Positions 1-7,741 of a stretch of 10,999 nucleotides of DNA are shown here, one piece after another. Source of the stretch: Candidatus Methanophagales archaeon (GTDB lineage Archaea; Halobacteriota; Syntropharchaeia; Alkanophagales; Methanospirareceae). The notes under the pieces are model-generated. The model was not told where the DNA came from. It made no database searches and saw only the letters and a list, made by a program, of their open reading frames with translations. A program made the position numbers and the translations under genes. How positions within the stretch are numbered: position 1 is the stretch's first letter; every line of letters begins with the position of its first letter. Location of the stretch: NCBI GenBank assembly GCA_021159475.1, contig JAGGRS010000057.1, forward strand, positions 1-10,999, given 5' to 3'.

Positions 1-306
1 ATCTTCGCACTGAATACCCTAAGAAAATATAACCAAATATTTATGGTGAGTTCTACTTAAAATATTATCCTTGAAGTTTTAAAGTGCGGAATGTGGGATC
101 TAACCTTTTAAAATCATCCTTTTCCAAACCACAAAAGAAATAACTAGAGCGCTCCTTTGCGCATTTTGGGTTTTTATTGTCAATATTTCGTAGAATTATG
201 CAACACAGCAGTTTTTTTGTTCGCTCATCCCCCTAAACCATCGTGAACAAATACTTCGCCGCTCCTCTCTCTGTGTATCCATACGATGAAATGCGGGGAT
301 GAGCGT
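1..306. other. A/T-rich intergenic region without a convincing gene
   Basis: No coding region can be supported here. The left edge holds a 19-codon open stretch in frame 1 that stops at 58-60, which could be the tail of a gene outside the window, but its peptide is not recognisable. A weak GCGC...GCGC hairpin (149-162) followed by T-rich sequence (164-176) and a run of seven Ts (213-219) could act as termination signals for an upstream transcript. No clear TATA box at the usual distance from the next gene could be singled out. No tRNA or CRISPR repeat was seen. Confidence 0.5.
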
Positions 307-1707
307 ATGGGCAATAAATTAATCGCGTGGATACGGATTCAAGAACTGTATAAGCACCCAACAATATTCTACCCTTTCTTACTCGGGACCGCCATCACAT
401 GGTCGGAAGCAATGATGATAGATTGGCGTGTATTCGCCATTTCGATTGTTATAACCTATCTTTTAACGAATGAGGCATTCATATCAAATGAGTATTTCGA
501 CTACGAAGAGGGAATGGAAATGGAAAAATTCGGGCTCAGGATGAAACTGTTCTATGATGCACCGCTTTTGATAGTGAAGCAAGCAGTCATGATTATGCTA
601 TATGCATGGCTCACCGGCTGGAACAAACGTGCGTTTCTTCGCTGGGCGATGCGGCTACAAAATCTTCTACACGCGGGTGCCGGCACAAAACAGATATGCT
701 GCTTCGGTGTGAATCCGCATGTGGTATGGGAGATGACGGGCAGATGCAACCTGAGGTGCGTTCACTGCCACGCATTCGGTGGAGAAGCGAAGTATAGCGA
801 GCTAACAACAGAAGAAGGTAAAGCATTGATAGACCAGGTTGCTGCACTGGGCATACGGACATTCGTATTCACGGGCGGTGAGCCGCTGTTACGGAACGAC
901 CTCTTTGAGCTGATTGCATACGCCCGATCTAAGAGGCTCACTGTCTATATAGCGACAAACGGAACGCTGATAACGAGAGAAGTTGCAAAGTTGCTGAGCA
1001 GATATAAGGTTGGTGCAGTAATAGGGCTGGACGGAATGAATCCTGAGATACACGATGGCATTCGCGGTGTTAAGGGCGCTTACGATGCCGTGATCAGGGG
1101 TATAGAGAATTGTGTTGCCGAAAATCTTTATTTACACCTGAATATCGTGGCAACCAGACGCAATTTCGATGAGATTGAGCGAATCATAGATTATGGCAGT
1201 GAAATAGGTGTTTATTCTTATTTCATCTACAATTTCGTGCCCATTGGCAGAGGCGGGGCAATACGTGAGTATGCACTTGGAAGAGAGAATTTTAAAGCAC
1301 TTCTGGACTTGATACTGCGTAAGCAGCGTGAAGTGCGAGCGATAATAATCCCGGTTGCAGCACCCGAATACTGGGCATACGCACTTCAACGTCGCGGGTT
1401 ACATGACAGGCGACTGATAGGGTTCTTAGGGCACTTCATAGGCGGTTGCCTGGCGGATAAGGGAATGATGTATATCAAACCAAACGGTGATGTATGGGCA
1501 TGCCCTTTTATTCCCGTTCCGATGGGCAATGTGCGTGAAGAGGGGCTTGACAAGATATGGAGGAGGTTGAGCTCGTTCAAGTGCGAGAGTGCGAGTGAAA
1601 GGTCGCAGTGTGATGATTGCGAATACCGGCGTGTATGCGGTGGTTGTAAGGCGCGAATGATGATAGACCATTCGTATATCTGCCCTGTGCATGTGCATCA
1701 TCCATGA
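307..1707 (+). CDS. Radical SAM/SPASM protein (AhbD/NirJ-like) with a UbiA-like N-terminal piece
   Basis: This 466-residue protein is a radical SAM enzyme. The [4Fe-4S]/SAM motif CNLRCVHC is at residues 147-154, followed by GGEP at 190-193. A complete C-terminal SPASM-type cysteine set (C381, C399, C435, C438, C444, C447, C459) should hold two auxiliary Fe-S clusters. The pattern, including the CGGC near the end, resembles the AhbC/AhbD/NirJ heme-pathway group, but other SPASM peptide- or cofactor-modifying enzymes are possible and the substrate is unknown. Residues 1 to ~70 do not belong to that family. They contain a hydrophobic segment (about 40-59) leading into NEYFDYE (61-67), like the first Asp-rich motif of UbiA/MenA prenyltransferases, then stop. 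The radical SAM part could begin on its own at Met79 (ATG at 541). Start 307 is preferred over ATG 286 because GGGGATGAG lies just upstream. Its 3' end overlaps the convergent DUF447 gene. Confidence 0.85.
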   Translation: MGNKLIAWIRIQELYKHPTIFYPFLLGTAITWSEAMMIDWRVFAISIVITYLLTNEAFISNEYFDYEEGMEMEKFGLRMKLFYDAPLLIVKQAVMIMLYAWLTGWNKRAFLRWAMRLQNLLHAGAGTKQICCFGVNPHVVWEMTGRCNLRCVHCHAFGGEAKYSELTTEEGKALIDQVAALGIRTFVFTGGEPLLRNDLFELIAYARSKRLTVYIATNGTLITREVAKLLSRYKVGAVIGLDGMNPEIHDGIRGVKGAYDAVIRGIENCVAENLYLHLNIVATRRNFDEIERIIDYGSEIGVYSYFIYNFVPIGRGGAIREYALGRENFKALLDLILRKQREVRAIIIPVAAPEYWAYALQRRGLHDRRLIGFLGHFIGGCLADKGMMYIKPNGDVWACPFIPVPMGNVREEGLDKIWRRLSSFKCESASERSQCDDCEYRRVCGGCKARMMIDHSYICPVHVHHP

Positions 1708-2300
1708 CGCTCCCGTAGAATTTTCAGTGCCTCTTTTTCACGACTACCCCCGCACTTCTCCACGATACGTGCATAAAGCGCCATCTGCCTCTCACGTTCC
1801 GCGCGGTCCCGCTCATCTTCTCCCACTATAGCGTTCCTCGTTGCGATAATAGCGGCTTCTATCACGGCATTAAGCCCGCGGTTTATCGCTCTCACCTCCT
1901 TTCGGTTTATTCTTACTGCGAGCGGCGTCAGTTGAAAGGTGAAACTCTCTGATTCGCTGCTTTCCTCTCTGAACGTGCAGTCGAAGAGTATCCACGAATT
2001 CGCTCCTTTAAGCACCGGGAAGCTGTGGAATAATGAGAACCAGGATTCGGTCAGTGGTTCAAATGCGGCTTTCACAAATAATACCGCGTCGTGTGTCACA
2101 TTAGCCGCTAATTTGCCCGTTTGCTGCACGTTGGAGAGCGTTTTTGAACCCCTGTATAACCTGACGAAATAGTTGCTCCCGCTTTCGCTTGTTATCGCTA
2201 TTATTCCAATAGGGGCTGCATTAGGCACACCGGAAACGGACTGCGTGGTAACTATCACTTCTGATATGCCCTCACCTATTCCCGCTTCTCTCAGGTTCAT
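1698..2300 (-). CDS. DUF447 family protein (flavin-reductase-like split barrel)
   Basis: This 200-residue protein matches what I recognise as the archaeal DUF447 family, related to FMN-binding split-barrel flavin reductases. Family-like segments are GISEVIVTT (11-19), NAAPIGI (27-33), RLYRGSKTLSNV (47-58) and KLAANV (63-68). A C-terminal helical part starts near NRGLNAVIEAAIIATR (140-155) and ends in a charged helix. There is no signal peptide or membrane segment, so it is probably cytosolic. Flavin binding is inferred from the family and no reaction is established. The gene is transcribed divergently from the HD phosphohydrolase gene. Its last 10 bases overlap the end of the radical SAM gene in convergent orientation. 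The ATG at 2300 lacks a strong ribosome binding site. Confidence 0.8.
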   Translation of the reverse strand: MNLREAGIGEGISEVIVTTQSVSGVPNAAPIGIIAITSESGSNYFVRLYRGSKTLSNVQQTGKLAANVTHDAVLFVKAAFEPLTESWFSLFHSFPVLKGANSWILFDCTFREESSESESFTFQLTPLAVRINRKEVRAINRGLNAVIEAAIIATRNAIVGEDERDRAERERQMALYARIVEKCGGSREKEALKILRERHG

Positions 2301-2313
2301 TATTCCAGCAGCA

Positions 2314-2344
2314 TTAACAGCTTAACAGCGATAGCGATAGTGAT
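2314..2344. repeat. Short tandem repeats in the DUF447 leader
   Basis: Two copies of TTAACAG (2314-2320 and 2322-2328) are followed by three hexamers, AGCGAT, AGCGAT and AGTGAT (2327-2344). They sit between the predicted TATA tract and the DUF447 start codon, where a regulator could bind. They could equally be simple-sequence slippage. Confidence 0.5.
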
Positions 2345-2354
2345 AGATTTGGTA

Positions 2355-2364
2355 GATTTATATC
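2355..2364. promoter_or_regulatory. Shared TATA tract between DUF447 and HD phosphohydrolase genes
   Basis: The sequence GATTTATATC reads TTTATATC on the plus strand and TATAAATC on the minus strand. From its centre, a start site about 26 bp away would give leaders of roughly 20-25 nt for the HD gene (ATG 2408) and roughly 30-35 nt for DUF447 (ATG 2300). It is the only good TATA-like element in the 107-bp gap, so it may serve both directions. Distances are from reading the sequence and no start site is known. Confidence 0.45.
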
Positions 2365-2407
2365 TATCCGATTAACTTAGGTATAGGCACAGCTACATAA
2401 AAGGTTG

Positions 2408-3685
2408 ATGCGTAAGGTAATAAGAGACCCCCTGCATGGATACATAGAATTGGATGAGCTCGCCTGTTCGATAATAGATACAGTGGAGATGCAGCGACTG
2501 AGGCGAATAAGACAGCTTGGGTTCTCGTATTTAGTTTATCCGGGTGCGAATCATACGCGGTTTGAGCATTCACTCGGCACATACCATCTGATGAACGTTC
2601 TGCTTGACCGGCTTGGCATGGCGAGAGATGCGGATGAAGAGCTTATTGTTGCTTCTTTAATCCATGATGTCGGGCATGGTCCTTACTCGCACGTGACAGA
2701 ACCGCTGATACAGAAGTTCACAGGAGCAAGCCATGAAGACATTGGATACGTGCTTTCTACGGATGGCGAAGTCAAAGAGCGAGACAGTGAGCCATCCGCA
2801 CCGACTATTGCGGAGGTCGTAGAAGCGTATCGGCTGGACAGGCGGAAGATACAGAGCTATATAAAGGGAGAGCGGACTGGTAATCGCACCAGCCGCGATA
2901 TTTCAAGGATTTTAAATGGCGAGATAGATGTGGACAAGATGGATTATTTAGTTCGGGATTCGTATTATACCGGTGTGGCATACGGCGTTGTTGACAATAT
3001 GAGACTCATTCAGGGTCTGGATTTCTTCAATGGTGAACTCGTTATAACCGATAAGGGGATACTGCCCGCTGAATATCTGCTATTCTCTCGTTTCTTGATG
3101 CATCCCACAGTTTATAATCATCACACAAGTCGGATAGCGCAGTTGATGTTCTTGAGTGCACTTGAAGCTTTTATAAATGCGGAATGCGAGTCAGAATCGG
3201 AGTTGAAGGACAAAGCAGCCTCATTAAGGATGATGGACGATGCTGAAATAAGCACCACACTGAGGAATGCGGAGGGCTATCCAAAAGAGATGATGACGCG
3301 GATAAACGAGCGGCGATTGTTCAAACGCGCGATATATGCGAAGATAAATACACTGGACGCAGAAGTAGCAGAGGAATTGAGAGACGAGCGTGTTAGAAGT
3401 GAGATTGAAGCTGAGATAAGCAGGCGAGCGGGTGTGGATAAGAAATACGTGCTGCTGGATTTCCAGAGTCGGGAATACGAGGAGTTAGAGGAGAGTGAGG
3501 CGAAAGTGGCTGTTAATAAGCCCTTACAGGGCTTGCGGGAGCTCAAGAGTCTCAGGGAAGTCTCACCGCTCGTGTCTATGCTCAGTCGCGCGTTCCATGA
3601 GAATTATAAAATCGGGGTGTATACGCCGGAGAAGTATAGAGCGGAAGTGAAGAATGCTGCTGAGAAGGTGCTGTGGACTAACTGA
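2408..3685 (+). CDS. HD-domain phosphohydrolase (SAMHD1/YwfO-like, COG1078 type)
   Basis: This 425-residue protein is a metal-dependent HD phosphohydrolase. The metal ligands are visible: H54 in RFEHSLG, H86-D87 in SLIHDVGHG, and D176 in the block DVDKMDYLVRDS (174-185). That block is very close to the DVDKxDYxxRD segment of SAMHD1 and bacterial YwfO-like proteins. The N-terminus, IRDPLHGYIELD (5-16), is also typical. Relatives hydrolyse dNTPs or other nucleotides, so a dNTP triphosphohydrolase or nucleotide housekeeping role is inferred; the substrate cannot be read from the sequence. The C-terminal half (about 200-425) is helical and charged. ATG 2408 is preferred over the adjacent TTG 2405, because the protein family starts at about this point. 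It converges on the AOR gene with a 45-bp gap. Confidence 0.88.
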   Translation: MRKVIRDPLHGYIELDELACSIIDTVEMQRLRRIRQLGFSYLVYPGANHTRFEHSLGTYHLMNVLLDRLGMARDADEELIVASLIHDVGHGPYSHVTEPLIQKFTGASHEDIGYVLSTDGEVKERDSEPSAPTIAEVVEAYRLDRRKIQSYIKGERTGNRTSRDISRILNGEIDVDKMDYLVRDSYYTGVAYGVVDNMRLIQGLDFFNGELVITDKGILPAEYLLFSRFLMHPTVYNHHTSRIAQLMFLSALEAFINAECESESELKDKAASLRMMDDAEISTTLRNAEGYPKEMMTRINERRLFKRAIYAKINTLDAEVAEELRDERVRSEIEAEISRRAGVDKKYVLLDFQSREYEELEESEAKVAVNKPLQGLRELKSLREVSPLVSMLSRAFHENYKIGVYTPEKYRAEVKNAAEKVLWTN

Positions 3686-3730
3686 AACGAATTTGGTCAT
3701 GAACCAGAGGTGAGCCACATATCCACCCTA

Positions 3731-5470
3731 TTAATTCAATTTCATCCCCAACCGCTTCAACGTGCGTTCCGTTGGCACGCCATTCTCATCCCAGCCACGC
3801 ATACGATAATACTCATCCAGCGTATGCTGGAACTCCTCACGTTCTATCACGTGCCCATTCACCGGCTCATCAAAGAATCGTGCGGGCAGCGTGTCATCGG
3901 CTCTCGTAAAACCCTCTCTTATGTTGTATAACCGCTCTATATTCCATATCCGCTCACCCACACGCATCAAATCCTCCGATGTATATTCCACACCCGTGAC
4001 CGCGCTCAGTATGTTCGCATACTCCTCCTCGCCAGCGCCGAAGAACGCGAATTTACATACTATCAGAGAATCAACCGCGGCGAACCTGTCCTGAAATATC
4101 TTTGTGTGCCCGGCTTTACCAGCAAGCGTGTAGGGGTCTATCGCCTTTGGCTTTCGCAGTATCTCTGGCGCTACGAGATATGCTCGCGTGTGGCAACCAC
4201 CGCGATTGGATGTGGCATAGCTGAAGCCCAGACCCTTCACCACGCGTGGGTCGTATGCAGGTAATTGAAGCCCCTTCACTTGCATCCCCCGCTCAGGACA
4301 GCCCTCCGAACTCGAATAACGCTTCACCCCCTGCCCCAATCGCGCACCTATACCCTCGCACTCCCCTATTGCACGCACCATGTCCAGAAGTTCGGTATCG
4401 CTGATTCTTTTACCCTTTATATCGCCGTAACAGCCCAGAACACCTGCTACCGAGATTGTATCAATGCCGTAATCGTTACAGAGCATGTTCGCCTCTACTA
4501 TTGCTTCATAGCTGCTATTGCCTATATTGGCGCTCATCAAGCCTATCGTCTCGTATTCGGGCAGTTCCCTGCCTCTATCATCCTCCCTTTTACACGCTAT
4601 TGAACAGGAATGGCACGCTCGCTTTCTCGGATTATAACGCTTGTTAATCTCACTTGCAAATAGTGCATCCAGCTTGAACTCCGGTTCCGACCTGCTAAAA
4701 TTAGCCGCCGGCAGTGCTCTCATCCAGCTCGTTATCTTCATCAGAAACGGTGTACCGAAGACCGAAAGCCCTTTGCTTATCGTGGGAGTGGCAATCAGGA
4801 GCCGGTTAATCGCTCGCCTCTGCCGCTCAAACTCCGCACGGTCACATACATCCACATCGCCCGAGCCCTTAACCACCAGTGCCTTGAGGTTCTTTGAACC
4901 CATTACCGCACCTGCGCCACCACGCCCAAATGCATGCACACCATCAGAGATGATAGCGGCGAGCAGAACCTGCTTCTCGCCCGCTCTACCTATACAGGCA
5001 ACTCTGCCCCTGCTCTTCAGCAGCCTTGTCGTCTCTTTTGTGTTCTTGCCCCATATACCGGATGCCGATTTCAGCTCCACTCGCTCGTTCTCTATCTCTA
5101 TAAAAACCGGCTCCGGTGATTTACCACGGATAATCACCGCATCGTAACCCGCTTTCTTCAGTTCTACACCCAGGAAGCCACCGCAGTTACAATCGAGTAT
5201 CGTGCCGGTCAGAGGTGATTTTGTGGATAGTGAGAGCCTGCCCGAGGATGGCGCGCGTGTGCCGGTCAGCGGTCCCGCTGCAAACACCAGTATATTCTCA
5301 GGTGCGAGTGCATCTTCTATATGCCCATTATCATACACCAACTTCGCACCAAGCCCTCGACCACCGAGGAAGTCCCTGAGCAGCTCGTATTCGGGCTTAA
5401 AAGTCTTTATCTCATTGCTGGACAGGTCTATCTGAACTATCCTGCCTTTCCAGCCATATAGCCTCTTCAT
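3731..5470 (-). CDS. aor: Tungsten-type aldehyde:ferredoxin oxidoreductase
   Basis: This 579-residue protein is a complete member of the AOR family (P. furiosus AOR is about 605 residues). These enzymes oxidise aldehydes to carboxylates with ferredoxin, using a tungsten bis-pyranopterin and one [4Fe-4S] cluster. The cluster ligands are all present, C286-x2-C289-x3-C293 and the distant C472. The N-terminal GGRGLGAKL (36-44), the glycine-rich RGGAGAVMGSKN block (183-194) and DDTLPARFF near the C-terminus are family hallmarks. The C-terminal EYYRMRGWDENGVPTERTL is also typical. Two ATGs lie in tandem (5473 and 5470); homologues tend to start MxxxYGxxG, so 5470 is used, without a visible ribosome binding site. 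It begins only about 10 bp after the pdxT stop, so the two are probably co-transcribed. The true aldehyde cannot be predicted, and reductive use toward acids is possible in anaerobes. Confidence 0.93.
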   Translation of the reverse strand: MKRLYGWKGRIVQIDLSSNEIKTFKPEYELLRDFLGGRGLGAKLVYDNGHIEDALAPENILVFAAGPLTGTRAPSSGRLSLSTKSPLTGTILDCNCGGFLGVELKKAGYDAVIIRGKSPEPVFIEIENERVELKSASGIWGKNTKETTRLLKSRGRVACIGRAGEKQVLLAAIISDGVHAFGRGGAGAVMGSKNLKALVVKGSGDVDVCDRAEFERQRRAINRLLIATPTISKGLSVFGTPFLMKITSWMRALPAANFSRSEPEFKLDALFASEINKRYNPRKRACHSCSIACKREDDRGRELPEYETIGLMSANIGNSSYEAIVEANMLCNDYGIDTISVAGVLGCYGDIKGKRISDTELLDMVRAIGECEGIGARLGQGVKRYSSSEGCPERGMQVKGLQLPAYDPRVVKGLGFSYATSNRGGCHTRAYLVAPEILRKPKAIDPYTLAGKAGHTKIFQDRFAAVDSLIVCKFAFFGAGEEEYANILSAVTGVEYTSEDLMRVGERIWNIERLYNIREGFTRADDTLPARFFDEPVNGHVIEREEFQHTLDEYYRMRGWDENGVPTERTLKRLGMKLN

Positions 5471-5480
5471 CATAATGAAT

Positions 5481-6095
5481 CTAAATGAGAGTGTCGAGGA
5501 AATAATGGTGGATTCGCCTGTCATCGGTAAGTTCAGGATGAAATGCCAGTGCCATTATATTATCCTGCCTCGCCGCTACAATCCTCTTACCCATATTATC
5601 ATCATTGTCACCGAGCGTTGCCAGTACATCCACCGTATCTGCTGCGTGTGTTATGCATGGCGCCCTGATGAAAACGCCGGGAAAGGGTTCATCAAAGATG
5701 CTCATCCTCAACGGCGCCTCAAATGACTCCCTCTGCCTGCCAAAAGCGTTCCTCTTTACACGCACATCCATCAAACCCAGTAACGGCTGACCGGTCTTCT
5801 TCACCTCCTCATCCCCCTCACTCGCTAATAATATCATGCCCGCACAGGTGCCCAGCAGGGGTTTACCCGCTTCCGCCGCATCCTTTAGCTCCTCGGTTAT
5901 CCCTTCTCGCTCCATCAACCGCCCAATCGTTGTGCTCTCGCCACCCGGTATGACAATCGCGTCACATGAGCCTACGATACCGCGATGCTTTATCCTTATC
6001 ACCTCACCACTCTCACCCCTTTCTGCTAAAGTCGCTTTCAACGCCTTTATATGCTCCTCTACATCCCCCTGTATCGCTATTACACCTATCTTCAT
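5481..6095 (-). CDS. pdxT: PdxT, glutaminase subunit of pyridoxal 5'-phosphate synthase
   Basis: PdxT hydrolyses glutamine and channels ammonia to PdxS, which builds pyridoxal 5'-phosphate from a pentose and a triose phosphate. Numbering from ATG 6095 (204 residues), the class I amidotransferase triad is intact: C84 in GTCAGM, and H186 and E188 in FHPELT. The oxyanion-side motif PGGEST is at 50-55, and the N-terminus KIGVIAIQGDV is typical. Length is normal for the family. An in-frame GTG at 6098 directly precedes the ATG. The stretch GGAGTGATG resembles a ribosome binding site merging into the start. No pdxS is in the window. It is divergent from pheS with a gap of about 50 bp and is the first gene of a probable pdxT-aor unit. 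Confidence 0.95.
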   Translation of the reverse strand: MKIGVIAIQGDVEEHIKALKATLAERGESGEVIRIKHRGIVGSCDAIVIPGGESTTIGRLMEREGITEELKDAAEAGKPLLGTCAGMILLASEGDEEVKKTGQPLLGLMDVRVKRNAFGRQRESFEAPLRMSIFDEPFPGVFIRAPCITHAADTVDVLATLGDNDDNMGKRIVAARQDNIMALAFHPELTDDRRIHHYFLDTLI

Positions 6096-6109
6096 CACTC
6101 CTGCCTACC

Positions 6110-6131
6110 TTTATTTCTAATTGTTATAAAT
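6110..6131. promoter_or_regulatory. Compact divergent promoter between pdxT and pheS
   Basis: The pdxT-pheS gap is only about 50 bp. It holds TTTATTT (6110-6116) and TTATAAAT (6124-6131, ATTTATAA on the minus strand). The second lies about 29 bp from the pdxT ATG, and the first about 30 bp from the pheS ATG. Both transcripts would then start at or almost at the start codon, a leaderless arrangement common in archaea. No ribosome binding site is seen before the pheS ATG, which fits. Confidence 0.45.
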
Positions 6132-6145
6132 CATTTCAATACAAC

Positions 6146-7663
6146 ATGGCAGTAAATTCGGAGCTGACAGCGGCGGAGAAGAAGGTTCTGCTCGCATTTC
6201 AGCGCAAGCGCGAGCGCGAGTATGCCCCGGCGGTACTGGCTGAACTCGCGGATACAAACGAAGACGCAGTTGTGCAAACCGCATTTACGCTCGCGAAGAA
6301 GGGGCTTTGTGTGGTTAAAGAGCGTAGAAGGATTTATTATCGTTTAACACCAGAGGGTATGGAGTATGCCACTGATGCACTACCAGAACGTAAAGCGCTT
6401 CGTTTATTATTACAGCACGAGTCCGCAACATCGGTAGAATACCTGAGACGCGCGCTCGGCAAGCGTGTGAATATCGCAATAAACTGGCTGCTGCGGAAGA
6501 ACTGGGCGTATATTGATGATGGACGTGTAATACCTGCTGTCAATGCTGAACCCCCTTATGGCACTGATGAAGAGATACTGCGCTCTCTCGCTATGGCGGG
6601 AGGAGAGACGGTATTGGAGCCGGAGTCAAAGCCTGAGCCCGAACGGGAGGTCATGACACAACTGATTTCGCGACGACTGCTGGTGAGTTCTACCCGGATA
6701 GAACGGAGAATAGGCATTACAGATGCGGGCATGAAGCTCCTCGAGCGCGGATTATCGGTTGAGGAGGAGATAGCACAGTTAACACCCGAGATTATAAGGA
6801 CATGGAAAGCGCGGAAGTTCAAACGATACGATGTGAATATATCGGGACGAGAGATATTTGCAGCAAAGTTACACCCCTATCAGCGTATTCTGGACCGCAT
6901 GAGACGAATATTCACCGAGATGGGGTTCGTAGAGATAAAAGGTGAACATGTTCAGAGTGCGTTCTGGAATTTCGATGCGCTGTTTGTGCCACAGGACCAT
7001 CCCGCGCGGGAGATGCAGGATACATTTTATCTCGGCTTGAAGCGCCCCATAGACGCCTCTGAGGAATTGATAGCCCGTGTAAAGGCGATGCATGAGCACG
7101 GTGGACCACTCGATTCTTCGGGTTGGGGTGGCGAATGGAGTAGAGAGCGGGGTGAGGAACTGCTTCTGCGGACTCATACCACCGCGGTCACGGTGAAATA
7201 CCTGGCTTCGCATCCTGAGCCACCCGTTAAGGTCTTCTGCATCGGGCGCGTATACCGCCGCGAGACCATTGACCCGACCCACATACCGGAATTCGACCAG
7301 CTGGAGGGCATTATAATGGACCGCGGCGTGACGTTCGCCAATTTGCTCGGCTGTCTCGCGACATTCTATCGGAAGATGGGGTTCCCTTCTATACGATTCC
7401 GTCCCGGTTATTTCCCCTATACCGAACCATCGGTGGAGGTAGAGGTGCATACAGACAAGGGCTGGATAGAGCTGGGTGGCGCGGGCATCTTCAGACAGGA
7501 GGTCACTCATCCAATAGGCGTAAAATATCCAGTATTAGCCTGGGGGCTTGGTATCGGACGTTTAGCCATGCTCAGTCTTGGTCTGAGTGACATAAGAGAC
7601 CTGTATCAGCCCGATATAGACTGGCTACGCAGAGCATGGCTATTTCCACGAAGTGAGAAATAG
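6146..7663 (+). CDS. pheS: Phenylalanyl-tRNA synthetase alpha subunit, archaeal type
   Basis: This 505-residue protein is the catalytic subunit of Phe-tRNA synthetase, which charges tRNA-Phe as an (alpha-beta)2 complex with PheT. Residues 1 to ~220 form the winged-helix-like N-terminal extension of archaeal and eukaryotic PheS. The class II core follows: the motif 1 region HPYQRILDRMRRIF (243-256), motif 2 with GRVYRRETIDP and PEFDQLEG (367-388), the phenylalanine-pocket FPYTEPS (423-429), and motif 3 GLGIGRLAML (467-476). All key blocks are present. The reading frame stays open upstream to 5966, but that part lies inside pdxT and reads as low-complexity Ser/Leu/Pro, so ATG 6146 is the start. 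No pheT is in the window. Confidence 0.96.
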   Translation: MAVNSELTAAEKKVLLAFQRKREREYAPAVLAELADTNEDAVVQTAFTLAKKGLCVVKERRRIYYRLTPEGMEYATDALPERKALRLLLQHESATSVEYLRRALGKRVNIAINWLLRKNWAYIDDGRVIPAVNAEPPYGTDEEILRSLAMAGGETVLEPESKPEPEREVMTQLISRRLLVSSTRIERRIGITDAGMKLLERGLSVEEEIAQLTPEIIRTWKARKFKRYDVNISGREIFAAKLHPYQRILDRMRRIFTEMGFVEIKGEHVQSAFWNFDALFVPQDHPAREMQDTFYLGLKRPIDASEELIARVKAMHEHGGPLDSSGWGGEWSRERGEELLLRTHTTAVTVKYLASHPEPPVKVFCIGRVYRRETIDPTHIPEFDQLEGIIMDRGVTFANLLGCLATFYRKMGFPSIRFRPGYFPYTEPSVEVEVHTDKGWIELGGAGIFRQEVTHPIGVKYPVLAWGLGIGRLAMLSLGLSDIRDLYQPDIDWLRRAWLFPRSEK

Positions 7664-7682
7664 AAGTAGACAACGAATATCA

Positions 7683-7690
7683 TTATAAAT
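7683..7690 (+). promoter_or_regulatory. TATA box for mch
   Basis: TTATAAAT lies about 55 bp before the mch ATG at 7742. Initiation about 26 bp downstream would leave a leader of about 30 nt containing the purine-rich ribosome binding site. It also argues against the in-frame ATG at 7694, which would fall upstream of the transcript start. Confidence 0.5.
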
Positions 7691-7722
7691 AGGTTGGATG
7701 GTATTATATTGTGTATTAGAAA

Positions 7723-7739
7723 GGGGAGTGAAAGAGGGA
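7723..7739 (+). promoter_or_regulatory. Ribosome binding site of mch, deciding the start
   Basis: A purine-rich stretch holds GGGGAGTG (7723-7730) and GAGGGA (7734-7739). The latter ends two bases before ATG 7742. It supports 7742 as the start, and translation from there gives the normal Mch length of 320 residues. Confidence 0.6.
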
Positions 7740-7741
7740 AG

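Noticed and set aside
1..60. C-terminus of a gene entering from the left
   Set aside because: Only 19 open codons, in A/T-rich sequence, with no recognisable motif; not enough to call.
3686..3730. Hairpin-type terminator between the HD and AOR genes
   Set aside because: Only a 4-bp TGGT/ACCA stem is present, with no T run after it.
4641..5147. A 168-codon plus-strand open frame inside the AOR gene
   Set aside because: It is antisense to the conserved AOR core and its translation is low-complexity Ser/Pro/Ala-rich.
307..5470. The radical SAM protein as the dedicated cofactor-modifying partner of the AOR
   Set aside because: Such partners usually sit next to the AOR gene. Here two unrelated genes intervene and the strands differ, and the sequence looks closer to the AhbD/NirJ group. 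The link is possible but not supported.
5966..6145. 60-codon upstream extension of the pheS frame
   Set aside because: It overlaps pdxT and its promoter, and its translation is Ser/Leu/Pro-rich with no similarity to PheS. ATG 6146 fits the family start.
6869..7510. A 213-codon minus-strand open frame inside pheS
   Set aside because: It is fully antisense to conserved PheS motifs and has no recognisable protein features; it is a by-product of the pheS codon pattern.
7694..7741. Upstream in-frame ATG that would add 16 residues to Mch
   Set aside because: It lies just after the TATA box and before the expected transcript start. The added residues do not match the family, and a strong ribosome binding site precedes ATG 7742.
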